Shown one piece after another: positions 8,331-17,796 of a stretch of 64,000 nucleotides of DNA. This DNA comes from Alphaproteobacteria bacterium. GTDB taxonomy: Bacteria > Myxococcota_A > UBA796 > GCA-2862545. Location: NCBI GenBank assembly GCA_020632875.1, contig JACKET010000003.1, forward strand, positions 310,001 to 374,000. Reading direction: 5' to 3'. Under the pieces are notes generated by a model that ran no database searches, was not told where the DNA came from, and was given only the letters and a program-made list of their open reading frames with translations. The position numbers and the translations under genes are program-made. Position 1 is the first letter of the stretch, and the number at the start of each line of letters is the position of its first letter.

Positions 8331-10215
8331 CGCGCTCCTGCAGCAGCTCGGCCGTCACCTGCTCGGCCGGCACGGGCTCGCCGAGCGTGATGGTGATCTT
8401 CGTGAGCCAGCCGCGCGGCGGCTTCACGTGGGGCGTCCCATCTTTCCGGGAGAACATCGAGCCCCACAGCCCGTTGATCGCCATCGGCACCACCGGGCAC
8501 GGGTCGCGCTTCACGATGTGCTCGATCCCCGCCTTGAACTCGTTGATCTCCCCGGACTTCGTGATCTGGCCCTCGGGGAAGATGCCGACCACCCAGTCTC
8601 CCTTGAGCTCCTCGGAGATCTGGTCGAACGCGGCCTCGAAGACCTCGGGGTTCTCGGACTTCCCGGCGATGGGGATGACCTTCGCCTGCCGGCAGAGCCA
8701 GCCGAACGGGCCCTTGTAGAAGCCGTGGTACATGACGAAGCGGATGGGCCGCTGGATGGCGCCGCCCACGACGAGCCAGTCCACGAACGACACGTGGTTC
8801 CCCACGATCACGGCGGCCGTCTCGCGGGGCAGGTTCTCGATGCCCTTGAGCTCGACCCGGTACATCACGTTCGACAGCAGCCACGCGCCCATGCGCAGCA
8901 GGAACTCCGGCACGATGGTGTAGACGTAGATGGCGACGAGCGCGTTGAACACGGCGAGCACAAGGAACACCTGGGGGATCGTGAGCCCGAAGGACATCAG
9001 CCCGATGAGCGCGACGTTCGCGAACACCATGAACGCGGAGTTGATGATGTTGTTGCCGGCGATGACGCGGCTGCGCTCCGAGTCGTCGGACCGCTGCTGG
9101 ATCATCGTGTAGAGCGGCACGATGTAGAGGCCGCCGCTCGCCGAGATGCCGACGAGGCCGACGAGGATGAGGATTCCGAGCGGTCGCGTGCAGAAGTCGA
9201 CGAGCCCGATGAGGTTCTCGGGGTCGACCTCCCACGGCTGGCCGATGACCCAGAGCAGCAGCGTGAAGAACGTCAGGCCGATCGACCCGATGGGCACGAG
9301 CCCGAGCTCGAGGCGGTGCCGGCTGAAGCGCTCGCAGGCCATGGAGCCGAGCCCGATCCCCACCGAGAACACCGCGAGGAACAGCGTGGCGATGTGCTCG
9401 TCGCCGCCGAGGATGTCCTTCGTGTAGCCGGGGAACAGCGACAGGAAGCAGGCGCCGAAGCCCCAGAACCAGGTGATGCCGAGGATCGAGAGCCACACCG
9501 GGCGCTTCGCCCGCGTGATGCGGATGATGTCGAGCGTCGGGCGAACCGGGTCGAGCTGGAGCTGCAGATCCGGCGTCGTGGCCGGGCAGTCCACCACCTG
9601 GCCCGCCACGGCGCGCCCGATGATGGCCACGAGCACCACGCCGACCGCCACCAGCCACACGCCGTACGGCTGGCCGTCGGCCGTCTCGAGGTTGACGAGC
9701 ACCCCGCCGAGGATCGTGCCGCCGAGGATGGCGAGGTACGTCGCGGTCTCGACCAGCGCGTTGCCGCCGACGAGGTTCTCCTTGTCGAGGAGCTGCGGGA
9801 GGATGCCGTACTTCACGGGCCCGAAGAACGCCGACTGCGTGCCCATCAGGAACAGCACCAGCACGAGCAGCTCGACCTGGGCGAGGGCCAGGGCCACGCC
9901 CCCGAGCAGCATGATGCCGATCTCGGCCAGCTTGATGAGCTTGATGAGGTGCGACTTCTCGTACTTGTCGGCCATCTGGCCGCCCAGCGCCGAGAACACG
10001 AAGAACGGGAGGATGAACACGGCGCTGGCGAGCGGCGCGAAAGCGTCCTTGCCGAGCCCGAAAGCGACCGGTGCGCCCTCGGGCAGGGCCCCGGCGATCT
10101 TGTAGACCACGAGGATGACGAGCGCGTTCTTGAAGAAGTTGTCGTTGAACGCACCCGAGAACTGGGTCCAGAACATCGGGCCGAAGCGGCGGTCCGTGAC
10201 GAGCGAGGAGCTCAA
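8296..10215 (-). CDS. LplT-like MFS transporter fused to PlsC acyltransferase
   Basis: A 639-residue fusion. Residues 1-410 form a 12-helix MFS domain that opens FGPMFWTQFSGAFNDNFFKN, typical of the lysophospholipid transporter LplT. Residues 425-639 are a PlsC-type acyltransferase with NHVSFVDW (His474-x4-Asp479), a FPEG motif near 543 and VVPMAINGLWGS. It probably flips lysophospholipid inward and re-acylates it at the inner membrane. Related Aas-type fusions carry a third acyl-ACP synthetase domain, which is absent here. TTG 10215 is chosen because GGAGG lies seven bases upstream and the next Met is inside the conserved opening. Confidence 0.92.
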   Translation of the reverse strand: MSSSLVTDRRFGPMFWTQFSGAFNDNFFKNALVILVVYKIAGALPEGAPVAFGLGKDAFAPLASAVFILPFFVFSALGGQMADKYEKSHLIKLIKLAEIGIMLLGGVALALAQVELLVLVLFLMGTQSAFFGPVKYGILPQLLDKENLVGGNALVETATYLAILGGTILGGVLVNLETADGQPYGVWLVAVGVVLVAIIGRAVAGQVVDCPATTPDLQLQLDPVRPTLDIIRITRAKRPVWLSILGITWFWGFGACFLSLFPGYTKDILGGDEHIATLFLAVFSVGIGLGSMACERFSRHRLELGLVPIGSIGLTFFTLLLWVIGQPWEVDPENLIGLVDFCTRPLGILILVGLVGISASGGLYIVPLYTMIQQRSDDSERSRVIAGNNIINSAFMVFANVALIGLMSFGLTIPQVFLVLAVFNALVAIYVYTIVPEFLLRMGAWLLSNVMYRVELKGIENLPRETAAVIVGNHVSFVDWLVVGGAIQRPIRFVMYHGFYKGPFGWLCRQAKVIPIAGKSENPEVFEAAFDQISEELKGDWVVGIFPEGQITKSGEINEFKAGIEHIVKRDPCPVVPMAINGLWGSMFSRKDGTPHVKPPRGWLTKITITLGEPVPAEQVTAELLQERVTALWKAGGPP

Positions 10216-10289
10216 GGGTTGGCCTCCAGGAGCGCAGGGTCCCTCAGAATCGGGCCGGGTTCCACAGCCACCCGGAGTACAACCTCCGC

Positions 10290-10733
10290 ATGGACGGCAC
10301 CCGGTTCGAGTTCGACCATCCGTGGTACGGCCCGCTGAGCATGGCGCCGTGGGTCCTCGCGGCCGCATTGGCGTTCGGCACGCTCGGCGCGGTGATCGAC
10401 GGCTACACCGCGCTGTGGCTGCCGTTCGTGGCCGTCGGGCTCGTGACGGCCTGGGGGCTGCGGCGCATCGCGCGCTGGTTCGCTCCCGTCGTCGTGACCA
10501 TCAGCCGGCACCGGGTGCGCATCGAGCAGGCCGGCGTGCTCCACGGTGACCTGCTGATCGAGCGACTCGACGGCGGCGCCATCCACGACGTCGTGCTGTA
10601 CGTCCTGCGGGCCGGGCACGGCGGCAACCGGCACGGCTTCGCGGACGCCCTCCAGGAGCGGCTGGAGGCCACGCGAGACGGCAAGCCGCTCGACAAGAGC
10701 GTCCTGCGTCAGCTCGCGCAGCTCCGGGAGTAG
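10290..10733 (+). CDS. Small membrane protein of unknown function
   Basis: A 147-residue protein with two adjacent membrane helices (about residues 18-36 and 41-57, ending GLRRIARWF). A cytoplasmic-looking domain follows (VVVTISRHRVRIEQAGVLHG and a helical tail rich in Arg and Leu). It looks like a membrane-anchored PH-like fold but no family was recognised. It is divergent from the MFS/PlsC gene (74 bp) and converges on the exported protein at 10738 with four bases between them. Confidence 0.65.
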   Translation: MDGTRFEFDHPWYGPLSMAPWVLAAALAFGTLGAVIDGYTALWLPFVAVGLVTAWGLRRIARWFAPVVVTISRHRVRIEQAGVLHGDLLIERLDGGAIHDVVLYVLRAGHGGNRHGFADALQERLEATRDGKPLDKSVLRQLAQLRE

Positions 10734-10737
10734 CGCG

Positions 10738-12564
10738 TCAGTCCTTGAGGCCCTTGTAGTCGAAGCTCACCCAGAGCCGCTCGTCGAGCGCGATGAGCTT
10801 CTCGAAGTGCAGCTGCTGCCCGTCGAGCGGCAGGTTCACCTCGACCGGCGCGGCGCCCTGCCCGAGCGCGCCCGCGTCGGCCTGCATCCCGGCATTGCTC
10901 TGCACGGGGGCGTTCTGGGCGTCGAACTGGAGCACGGTCTGCGTGCGGACCGGCCGCGACAGCCCACCCACGTCGCGCAGGCTGCCGTCGAACGACTTCG
11001 ACTTCACCTTGGCGTCCCAGGGCGCGTAGACCGTCCAGGCGACGTAGGTCGTCGGGGCGTCGGCCTTCGGCATCTCTGCCTCGAAGCTCCCCTTCCCTGC
11101 GGAGTCTGGACCGGCGCCGGTCTCGACGTACACGACCTCGACGTTGAACGCCGCGAGCGCACCGCCCGAAGCCTGCGACCGGACGAGCGGGATCAGGAGG
11201 CGGTCGTCGGACTGGGCCGGCTGCACGGCGCGACCGGCGACCGACGCGCTCCACAGCTCGGCGCCCTTGGGCAATTCGAGTCGGAGGAACTGACGGCGGT
11301 TGTTCCGCACCTGGTACCGGACGCTGGTGAGCCGGCGCCCGTCGGTCGTGAACATCGTGGTCGCCTCGGCCTGGTCGAGCAGGGTGACGAGGACGTCGAC
11401 CTCGTCGTGCTCGCTGACCGCCAGCGGGATCTCGGGGTTCGACGCGAGGTACTTGTACCCGAGCAGGACGGGCGTGCCGGTGACACCGAGGATCGAAGCG
11501 GGCAGCGTGCGCACGTCGACCGGAGCGGCGTTCTTCACGCCGGTGTCGGTGATCTCGAGCGCGCCGAGCGCCGTGACGCCGAGCCAGCCCTTCGACCGCT
11601 CCACGCCGAGGGGCTGGACGATGGGTGCGTTCACCTTGCCGTCGGCGAGCACCTTCTCCATGTCGATGACCAGCTGGTAGCTGCCCTCGGCCTCGTAGTT
11701 CAGCAGGGCCGTGAGCGTGCCGTCGTCCGCCATGCTCCAGTCGCGCAGGCCGTTCCCGCGCACGTCGAGCACGGTCATGTCGCTCGGGACCTTGACCTTC
11801 AGCTCGTCGACGCCTGCGAACAGGATGGTCTCGTTCACCGTGGCCGTCGCGCGCAGCAGCCCGTCGCCGACGCCCACGAGCGTGTGGACCTCGCTGTAGA
11901 GCCGCGCCTCCTGCTTCTCGGCCTCCTGGATCTCGCGCTGCCACGACACCGCGAGCGAGCCGGTGGCGGGGAGCGTCGCTTCGACCACGCGGTTGCCGCC
12001 CTGCACCCGGTCCTGCTTCAGGCGGGCGTTCGCCACCGTGAAGTCGAGGTCCTGGTCGCTCGGCACGGAGAGCGTGAGCTCGGTCGCGCCGGAGGGCTGC
12101 AGCGGGAAGCTGAACCCGGAGCTGCCACGGTCGGTCGACACCGACACCGCGAAGTCCACGTCGATCTCGAAGCGCCCGACCCGGTCGGTGACGAGCGTGT
12201 AGGCGCCGTTCTCGAGCACGAGCGCGGCATCCGTGCCGCCCACGCGGGCCCGCTGCACGGCGACGCCCGCGTCGAGCACGGGGATGCGCGCCCAGCCGTC
12301 CTTCTTCAGCACCTCGACCGAGAACTTCGCGTTGAACACGGCCGACGTGGGCTCGTCGTCGTCGAACACGACGCGGCCCGTGTAGCTGGCGTGGGAGAGC
12401 GCGAAGCTGCGCGGCGCCTTCTCGGGCTTGTCGGGGCGGTTCTTCGTCGCCTCGTACATCTGGAGGAATTCCGAGAGCGTGATGGTCACGCGGTCGGGCT
12501 TCGTGTCCTGGGCGAAGGCCGGCGCGCCGAGCGCGAGGGCCAGGACGGGTGCGAGCATCCTCAT
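10738..12564 (-). CDS. Exported beta-rich protein, paralogue of the upstream gene product
   Basis: A 608-residue protein with a signal peptide cleaved after APAFA (about residue 18), so periplasmic or surface-located. It is built of long beta-rich stretches without membrane segments. Around residues 405-460 it has VRNNRRQFLRLELPKGAELW followed by LLIPLVRS, a module that is also in the 997-residue neighbour (VRNDRGAFLRVTPPPGTRI), so the two are related. ATG 12564 overlaps the neighbour's stop by four bases and they form an operon. The function is unknown; the family is a large cell-envelope protein seen in deltaproteobacteria. Confidence 0.8.
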   Translation of the reverse strand: MRMLAPVLALALGAPAFAQDTKPDRVTITLSEFLQMYEATKNRPDKPEKAPRSFALSHASYTGRVVFDDDEPTSAVFNAKFSVEVLKKDGWARIPVLDAGVAVQRARVGGTDAALVLENGAYTLVTDRVGRFEIDVDFAVSVSTDRGSSGFSFPLQPSGATELTLSVPSDQDLDFTVANARLKQDRVQGGNRVVEATLPATGSLAVSWQREIQEAEKQEARLYSEVHTLVGVGDGLLRATATVNETILFAGVDELKVKVPSDMTVLDVRGNGLRDWSMADDGTLTALLNYEAEGSYQLVIDMEKVLADGKVNAPIVQPLGVERSKGWLGVTALGALEITDTGVKNAAPVDVRTLPASILGVTGTPVLLGYKYLASNPEIPLAVSEHDEVDVLVTLLDQAEATTMFTTDGRRLTSVRYQVRNNRRQFLRLELPKGAELWSASVAGRAVQPAQSDDRLLIPLVRSQASGGALAAFNVEVVYVETGAGPDSAGKGSFEAEMPKADAPTTYVAWTVYAPWDAKVKSKSFDGSLRDVGGLSRPVRTQTVLQFDAQNAPVQSNAGMQADAGALGQGAAPVEVNLPLDGQQLHFEKLIALDERLWVSFDYKGLKD

Positions 12565-15554
12565 CGGTTTCCTCTCTTCTTGTTCTTCTTCGCCCGCACG
12601 ACGACGGCGTGGGCCTGACCGGCGGGCAGCAGCAGGTGTTGGTAGCGAACGGTCTCGCCGTACGTCGGGATGACGACGTCCAGCGTGGAAGCGGTGACGT
12701 CGAGGGGCGCGAACCCCTCGGGCTCGGGCTTCGGGATGCGGTCGAGGACGAGGCCCCCCTGGGGCTTCGCGAGCTCGCCCTGGATGTCGACCCCGTCGAA
12801 GTCCATGTAGGTGTTCTGGTCGTACGTCGCGCCGGACATCTCGGGCGAAGGCTCGCCCGCGACGCCGCCGATCTGTTGGGCCGACGACTCGAACGTCCGT
12901 CCGCTCGGGACCTGCTGGAGGAACTCCTTCGACAGGACCTGGCCCTGGGAGGTGCCGTACGTCGAGTCGTAGGTCTCGATGACGGGCGGCGGGGCCGGCG
13001 GAGGCGGCGGCGGGGCGGCTGGACCGGCCTTCTTCTTCGCACCGAGGCTGACGTTCACGGTCGGGCGGGACCGCTTCAGGACCCCGCTGTCGGCGGTCGG
13101 TGCGGCGGACGGCTCGGTCGGGTAGCGCGCGCGCATGTCCTCTTCGGCGCGTCGGCGCTCTTCTTCGTAGCGGGCCCGCTCGGCGGCCTCGGATTTCGCG
13201 GCGGCCGAAGCCTCCGCGGCGCGGCGCTCCTCTTCGGCGTACCGACGCGCGGCGGCTTCCTGCGCGGCCTTGCTCGCGGCCTCCTCCGCCTGACGACGCG
13301 CGACTGCCTCGGCCTCGAGGCGCTTCCGCTCCTCGTCCTTCCGCGCCTCCTGCGCGACGAGCGCATCGAGGCCCGGCGACTGCTTGCCCGTGGTGACGGG
13401 CACCTCGCCCCCGGCCAGGAACTCCGCCTTCGGTGGCGGACGGTCCCCGTCGTAGTCGACGAGCTCCTCCTCCTCGTCCGAGAAGTCGATCTCGACGAAG
13501 CCCGAGAGCCCGTTCAGCTCGTTCAGCTCGCTCGGCTTGTCGTCTTTCTTGCCCTTCTTCTTCGACTCGGCCTTCGCGAGCTTCTCGCGGACCTGGACGT
13601 TGCTGTACGACTGCTCGACGGACTCCTCCTGCTCGAGCCGCTCGAGGTTCTCGCCGATGTCGAGCGCCTTGTTGTAGGCCTCTTCGGCCTTGGAGTAGTC
13701 ACCCGAGAGGTACGCCTCGTCGGCTTCTTCGAGGAGCTGCGCCTGGAACTCCTTGTCCTTGCCGGCCCGGGCCTGCGCCTGCTCCTTCACGCGCCGCTGG
13801 AGCGCGACCGCCTGCCCGCCTCCGCCCTCGGAGGCCCCGTCGTTGCCGAAGACGAGGTCGATGTTGGACTGCAGGCGATTGATGTTCTCGTTGTCGGCGC
13901 CGATCGAGCGCAGATCCTCGAGCGCCTGCTGGGCGCGGTCGAAGTCGTTCTCCATCCAGGCGCCCACCGCGTCCTGGAACAGCGCGTCGGCCTTCGCCAC
14001 GTTGTCGTCGCCCGCGGCGAAGCCGTACGTGATGCCCGTGCCCTCGGTGAAGTCCGCCACCGTGCCGCTCTCGCCGTCGTCCAGCCGGTTGTCCCAGCCC
14101 ACCGGCAACGAGAGGGTCACGCGGCTCACCGCGACCTCGGCGTCGACCACGGGGAGCGGGATCCGCCGCTCGTCCTTGTCCGCGAAGGGCGTTCCGTCCG
14201 AGAGGATCAGCAGATCGACCGGGAAGTTCAGCAGCCCCTGGACCGTCTCGACCGACTTCAGCAGCGGGACCAGCCAGGAATCCCCGTCCCGCGCGATGCT
14301 CGCGGGCTCGCCGCCCACGCGCGCCCCGACGATACGGGTGCCGGGAGGCGGCGTCACGCGGAGGAACGCGCCGCGGTCGTTGCGGACCGTGTAGTGCGCG
14401 CGCATCAACAGCCGCCCGTCCTGCGAGAGCGCGCCGTCGTACGCGGCCACGTCGACGATGGTGGGCGGACCCGACACCGGCGAGAACCGCAGCAGGCCGA
14501 GCGACGGGCGCGAGCTGTCGGTGATCCGCCACGCGCTCGCGGGCGTCCCCACGATCAGGTCGCGCGCGATCTCCGGGAGGGAGGCCGTGGGGATGGGCTC
14601 CCAGGATCCGAGGTCGGCCACCACCTCGCGGTCGCCGTCGCGCCCGATCTGGACGGAGCGCTCGGTGCGGAAGACGCCCTGGGGCTCGACGACCGGGAAT
14701 GGGACCTTCGCCTCGTCGGCATCCGGCAGGCTCGACGACCAGCGCACCTCGAGCTCGACGGCGGCCTTCTGGGGCTCGAGCAGCTCGGCGGTGACGAGGT
14801 CTCCGGAGCGCGTCCACTTCGCGAGGATAGGCCCGGTGACCGCGAGGTCGGCCCCGGCTCCGGGCGCGGTGAAGCTCACGGTGGCGAGCGAGCCGCGCAC
14901 GACCCGCCAGCGCAGGCGCGCGCGCACGTCCATCGCGCCGTCGCTCACCGTCACGCCCATCCCGACGGCCCCGACCGCGAGCTGGCCCGTCTTCGCGGCC
15001 GGCTTCTCGGACGTGGACGAGACCACCGTCGAGCTCGCCCCGGTCCAGAAGCGCCCGTCGAGCTCGATGACCTCGGCGCTCCCGGCCGCGACCTTCACGA
15101 CGGGATCCTTCGTCTCGACGCGCATCCGGCCCACGGGGGCCGGGAGGAGCGCGAGGGTGACGCCGCGGCGCAGCTCGCCGACGATCTCGCCCTCGACCAC
15201 CAGCGTCGTGGGCTTCTCGATCCAGGCGACCAGGTGCCGGCGCCCGTCGTTCAGGGCCTTCAGCGGCACCCCGGCCCCGCCGAGCGTGGCGCGGTCGAGG
15301 CGCACCGAGGCATCCACGATGGGCAGGTCGACCCAGCCCGGCTCGACGGCTTCGATCCGCCACGCCGCCTGGATCCGCACCGCGTCTTCGGCCTCGGTGA
15401 GCACCACGTCGCGCCCGCTGACCCAGGGGAACGGGCCCTGCTCGGGCTTCTCGGCATCCGGCGGCAGCATCGCGCGCAGCCACACCGTCGACATCTCCAC
15501 CTCGGAGGCGGTCGCGGGCTGGAGCAGGAGTGACAGGAGGAGCGGGATGGCCAT
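12561..15554 (-). CDS. Large exported protein with TPR, coiled coil and Oar-like plug motif
   Basis: A 997-residue protein. The order is: signal peptide (1-17), beta-rich half with the FLRV module near residues 390-450, two TPR-like helical pairs (near 510-560 and 615-650), a Glu/Lys/Arg/Ala coiled coil (about 740-815), a polyproline run, then QGQVLSKEFLQQVPSGRTF and GATYDQNTYMDFDGVDIQG (about 866-926). That last part closely matches the plug start of Oar-type TonB-dependent receptors, but no 22-strand barrel follows; only about 70 residues remain. It could be a surface scaffold that borrowed the plug sequence. It is the first gene of a two-gene operon. Confidence 0.8.
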   Translation of the reverse strand: MAIPLLLSLLLQPATASEVEMSTVWLRAMLPPDAEKPEQGPFPWVSGRDVVLTEAEDAVRIQAAWRIEAVEPGWVDLPIVDASVRLDRATLGGAGVPLKALNDGRRHLVAWIEKPTTLVVEGEIVGELRRGVTLALLPAPVGRMRVETKDPVVKVAAGSAEVIELDGRFWTGASSTVVSSTSEKPAAKTGQLAVGAVGMGVTVSDGAMDVRARLRWRVVRGSLATVSFTAPGAGADLAVTGPILAKWTRSGDLVTAELLEPQKAAVELEVRWSSSLPDADEAKVPFPVVEPQGVFRTERSVQIGRDGDREVVADLGSWEPIPTASLPEIARDLIVGTPASAWRITDSSRPSLGLLRFSPVSGPPTIVDVAAYDGALSQDGRLLMRAHYTVRNDRGAFLRVTPPPGTRIVGARVGGEPASIARDGDSWLVPLLKSVETVQGLLNFPVDLLILSDGTPFADKDERRIPLPVVDAEVAVSRVTLSLPVGWDNRLDDGESGTVADFTEGTGITYGFAAGDDNVAKADALFQDAVGAWMENDFDRAQQALEDLRSIGADNENINRLQSNIDLVFGNDGASEGGGGQAVALQRRVKEQAQARAGKDKEFQAQLLEEADEAYLSGDYSKAEEAYNKALDIGENLERLEQEESVEQSYSNVQVREKLAKAESKKKGKKDDKPSELNELNGLSGFVEIDFSDEEEELVDYDGDRPPPKAEFLAGGEVPVTTGKQSPGLDALVAQEARKDEERKRLEAEAVARRQAEEAASKAAQEAAARRYAEEERRAAEASAAAKSEAAERARYEEERRRAEEDMRARYPTEPSAAPTADSGVLKRSRPTVNVSLGAKKKAGPAAPPPPPPAPPPVIETYDSTYGTSQGQVLSKEFLQQVPSGRTFESSAQQIGGVAGEPSPEMSGATYDQNTYMDFDGVDIQGELAKPQGGLVLDRIPKPEPEGFAPLDVTASTLDVVIPTYGETVRYQHLLLPAGQAHAVVVRAKKNKKRGNR

Positions 15555-15646
15555 GCGTGGGCACGAACGTCGGAGTTGGGCGGACCTTACACCGGCATGG
15601 GTGTGTGCGACGCGCCCACCTGCTAAGTGTCGCGCCCGGAGACGTC

Positions 15647-16936
15647 ATGACCATCGATCTGCAGCCGTGGTTCCAGAACGTGGGCGATCTGCCCGCACGC
15701 ACCCCCAACCAGATCGTCGGCGCGATGCAGGGCAGCGACATCCTGCGCATCGCGTCCGAGATCCAGCAGCGCCAGGCCGAGGGCCACCCGGTCTCGAACT
15801 TCACCATCGGCGACTTCGACCCCAAGATCTTCCCCATCCCCCCGCAGTTCATGGACGCCATCGAGGCGGCCCTGCGCGAGGGGCAGACGAACTACCCGCC
15901 CGCCATCGGCATCCCCGAGCTGCGTTCGGCGATCCGGGCCTTCTACAAAGAGCGGCTCGGCATCGACTACCCCGAGGGCTCCGTCCAGGTGGGCGCCGGC
16001 GCGCGTCCCCCGATCTACGCGGCGTTCCGGTCGCTGCTCGATCCCGGCGACCTCGTCGTGTACCCCGTGCCGACCTGGAACGTCCGGTACTACGTCCAGA
16101 TGAACGACGCGCGCGAGGCGGTCGTCCAGACGGGCCCCGAGACGGGCTTCATGCCCACGGCCGAAGACATCCTGCCGCACCTGCGCGAAGCCCGCATCGT
16201 GCTGCTCAACAGCCCGCTCAACCCCGCGGGCACGGTGATCGCCGAGGATCTGCTCCGCGAGATCACCCAGGCCATCGTCGACGAGAACAACCGCCGCGCG
16301 AAGACCGGCGAGCGTGCGCTCTACCTCGTGTTCGACCAGGTGTACTGGCAGCTCACGTTCGGCCGCGAGCACGTCAGCCCCGTGAAGCTCGTGCCCGAGT
16401 CGGCCCGCTACGTCATCCACATCGACGCCATCTCGAAGTGCTGGGCGGCGACCGGCCTCCGCGTGGGCTGGGCCGTGGTCCCGCCGTGGGTCCGGGGCCG
16501 GATGCAGCCGCTGATCGGGCACATGGGCGCGTGGGCCGCGCGGGCCGAGCAGAAGGCCACGGCGCAGATGCTCGCGAAGCCGGCGCTGCTCGACCCCTGG
16601 ATGGACGACTTCAAGGGCCGCGTCGAAGGCCTGCTCACCCAGTTCTCGTCGGGGCTGCGCAGCATGCGCGACGAGGGCCTGCCGGTCGACTGCCTCGACG
16701 CCGAGGGCGCGATCTACCTGTCCGCGCGCTTCGATCTCATGGGGCGCGCCGGGATCCACGACGACGAGGGGCTCCGCGCGTTCCTGCTCACCGAGGCCGG
16801 TGTGGGCGTGGTGCCGTTCACCGCCTTCGGGATGCCCGACGGCACGGGCTGGCTGCGCGTGTCGGTCGGCACGGCGACGCCGGATTCGGTGTCCGCGGCG
16901 CTCGAGCGGCTGCGGGGCGCGCTGAAGAAGGTGTGA
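15647..16936 (+). CDS. PLP-dependent class I/II aminotransferase
   Basis: A 429-residue fold-type I aminotransferase. The PLP lysine is Lys264 in ISKCWAATGLRVGW. Other family marks are NFTIGDFDPKIFPIP near the start, LLNSPLNPAGTVI (Asn binding the cofactor), VFDQVYWQLTF (Asp/Tyr over the ring) and a C-terminal Arg in GWLRVSVGT that would hold the substrate carboxylate. Aspartate or a related amino acid is the likely donor. ATG 15647 has GGAG five bases upstream. The gene overlaps the phosphoesterase start by four bases. Confidence 0.92.
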   Translation: MTIDLQPWFQNVGDLPARTPNQIVGAMQGSDILRIASEIQQRQAEGHPVSNFTIGDFDPKIFPIPPQFMDAIEAALREGQTNYPPAIGIPELRSAIRAFYKERLGIDYPEGSVQVGAGARPPIYAAFRSLLDPGDLVVYPVPTWNVRYYVQMNDAREAVVQTGPETGFMPTAEDILPHLREARIVLLNSPLNPAGTVIAEDLLREITQAIVDENNRRAKTGERALYLVFDQVYWQLTFGREHVSPVKLVPESARYVIHIDAISKCWAATGLRVGWAVVPPWVRGRMQPLIGHMGAWAARAEQKATAQMLAKPALLDPWMDDFKGRVEGLLTQFSSGLRSMRDEGLPVDCLDAEGAIYLSARFDLMGRAGIHDDEGLRAFLLTEAGVGVVPFTAFGMPDGTGWLRVSVGTATPDSVSAALERLRGALKKV

Positions 16937-17796
16937 GCGTGCGGCTGTTCGCGCTCTCCGACCTGCACGTCAACCACGCGGTGAACCGCGAGACGCTCCA
17001 GGCGCTGCCTGCGCATCCGCACGACTGGCTCGTGCTGGCCGGCGATCTCGGCGAGAAGGAGGACCACCTCCGCTGGGTGTTCGAGACCCTCGGCCCGAAG
17101 TGGGAGCGGCTCGTCTGGGTGCCGGGCAACCACGAGCTGTACACGGTCCCCTCCGACGGGCCCGACGGGCTGCGCGGCGTGGCGCGCTACGAGGCGCTGT
17201 GCGCGCTGGCCGACCGGTACGGCGTGCTGCACCCCGAAGCGCCCTACGAGACGTGGCCCGACGACGACGGGCTCGTGATCTGCCCGTTGTTCCTGCTCTA
17301 CGACTACAGCTTCGCGCCCGACGGCCTGTCACCCCGCGAGGCCGTGAAGTGGGCGGCGGCGTCGCGGATCATGGCGTCCGACGAGACCTACCTGCACCCC
17401 GACCCCTACCCGACCCGCGAGGACTGGTGTCGCGCGCGCCTCGCCGCGACCGAAGCCCGGCTCGCCGCGCTGAAGGGCAAGCGCACGGTGCTGATCAACC
17501 ACTGGCCGCTGCGGCTCGATCTCGTGCGGTTGTTCCGCATCCCGCGGTTCGCGCCGTGGTGCGGGACCCGCGCGACGCACGACTGGCACGTGCGGTTCGA
17601 CGCCGAGGTGGTGATCAGCGGCCACCTCCACATGCGGGCGACCGACTGGCGCGACGGCCGCCGCTTCGAAGAGGTCTCGCTGGGCTACCCGCGCCACTGG
17701 CGCACCGAGGTGGGCGCGACGGGCTACCTGCGCGAGATCCTGCCCGGTCCCGCAGCGCCGGAGCTGCGGCATGCCGGTCCGGTCTGGCATCGGTAG
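16933..17796 (+). CDS. Calcineurin-like metallophosphoesterase
   Basis: A 287-residue protein with the full metal-ligand set of the family: SDLH (Asp10, His12), GD (Asp38), GNHE (Asn66, His67), NHW (His190) and GHLH (His231, His233). It should be a two-metal phosphoesterase in the cytoplasm; the substrate is not predictable. GTG 16933 overlaps the aminotransferase stop as GTGA, so translation is coupled and both products may act together. An inverted-repeat block begins directly after its TAG. Confidence 0.92.
   Translation: MSVRLFALSDLHVNHAVNRETLQALPAHPHDWLVLAGDLGEKEDHLRWVFETLGPKWERLVWVPGNHELYTVPSDGPDGLRGVARYEALCALADRYGVLHPEAPYETWPDDDGLVICPLFLLYDYSFAPDGLSPREAVKWAAASRIMASDETYLHPDPYPTREDWCRARLAATEARLAALKGKRTVLINHWPLRLDLVRLFRIPRFAPWCGTRATHDWHVRFDAEVVISGHLHMRATDWRDGRRFEEVSLGYPRHWRTEVGATGYLREILPGPAAPELRHAGPVWHR

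Noticed and set aside
12549..15533. A 994-codon plus-strand frame
   Set aside because: It lies opposite the 997-residue exported protein, is Arg/Leu/Asp-biased and lacks a signal or family.
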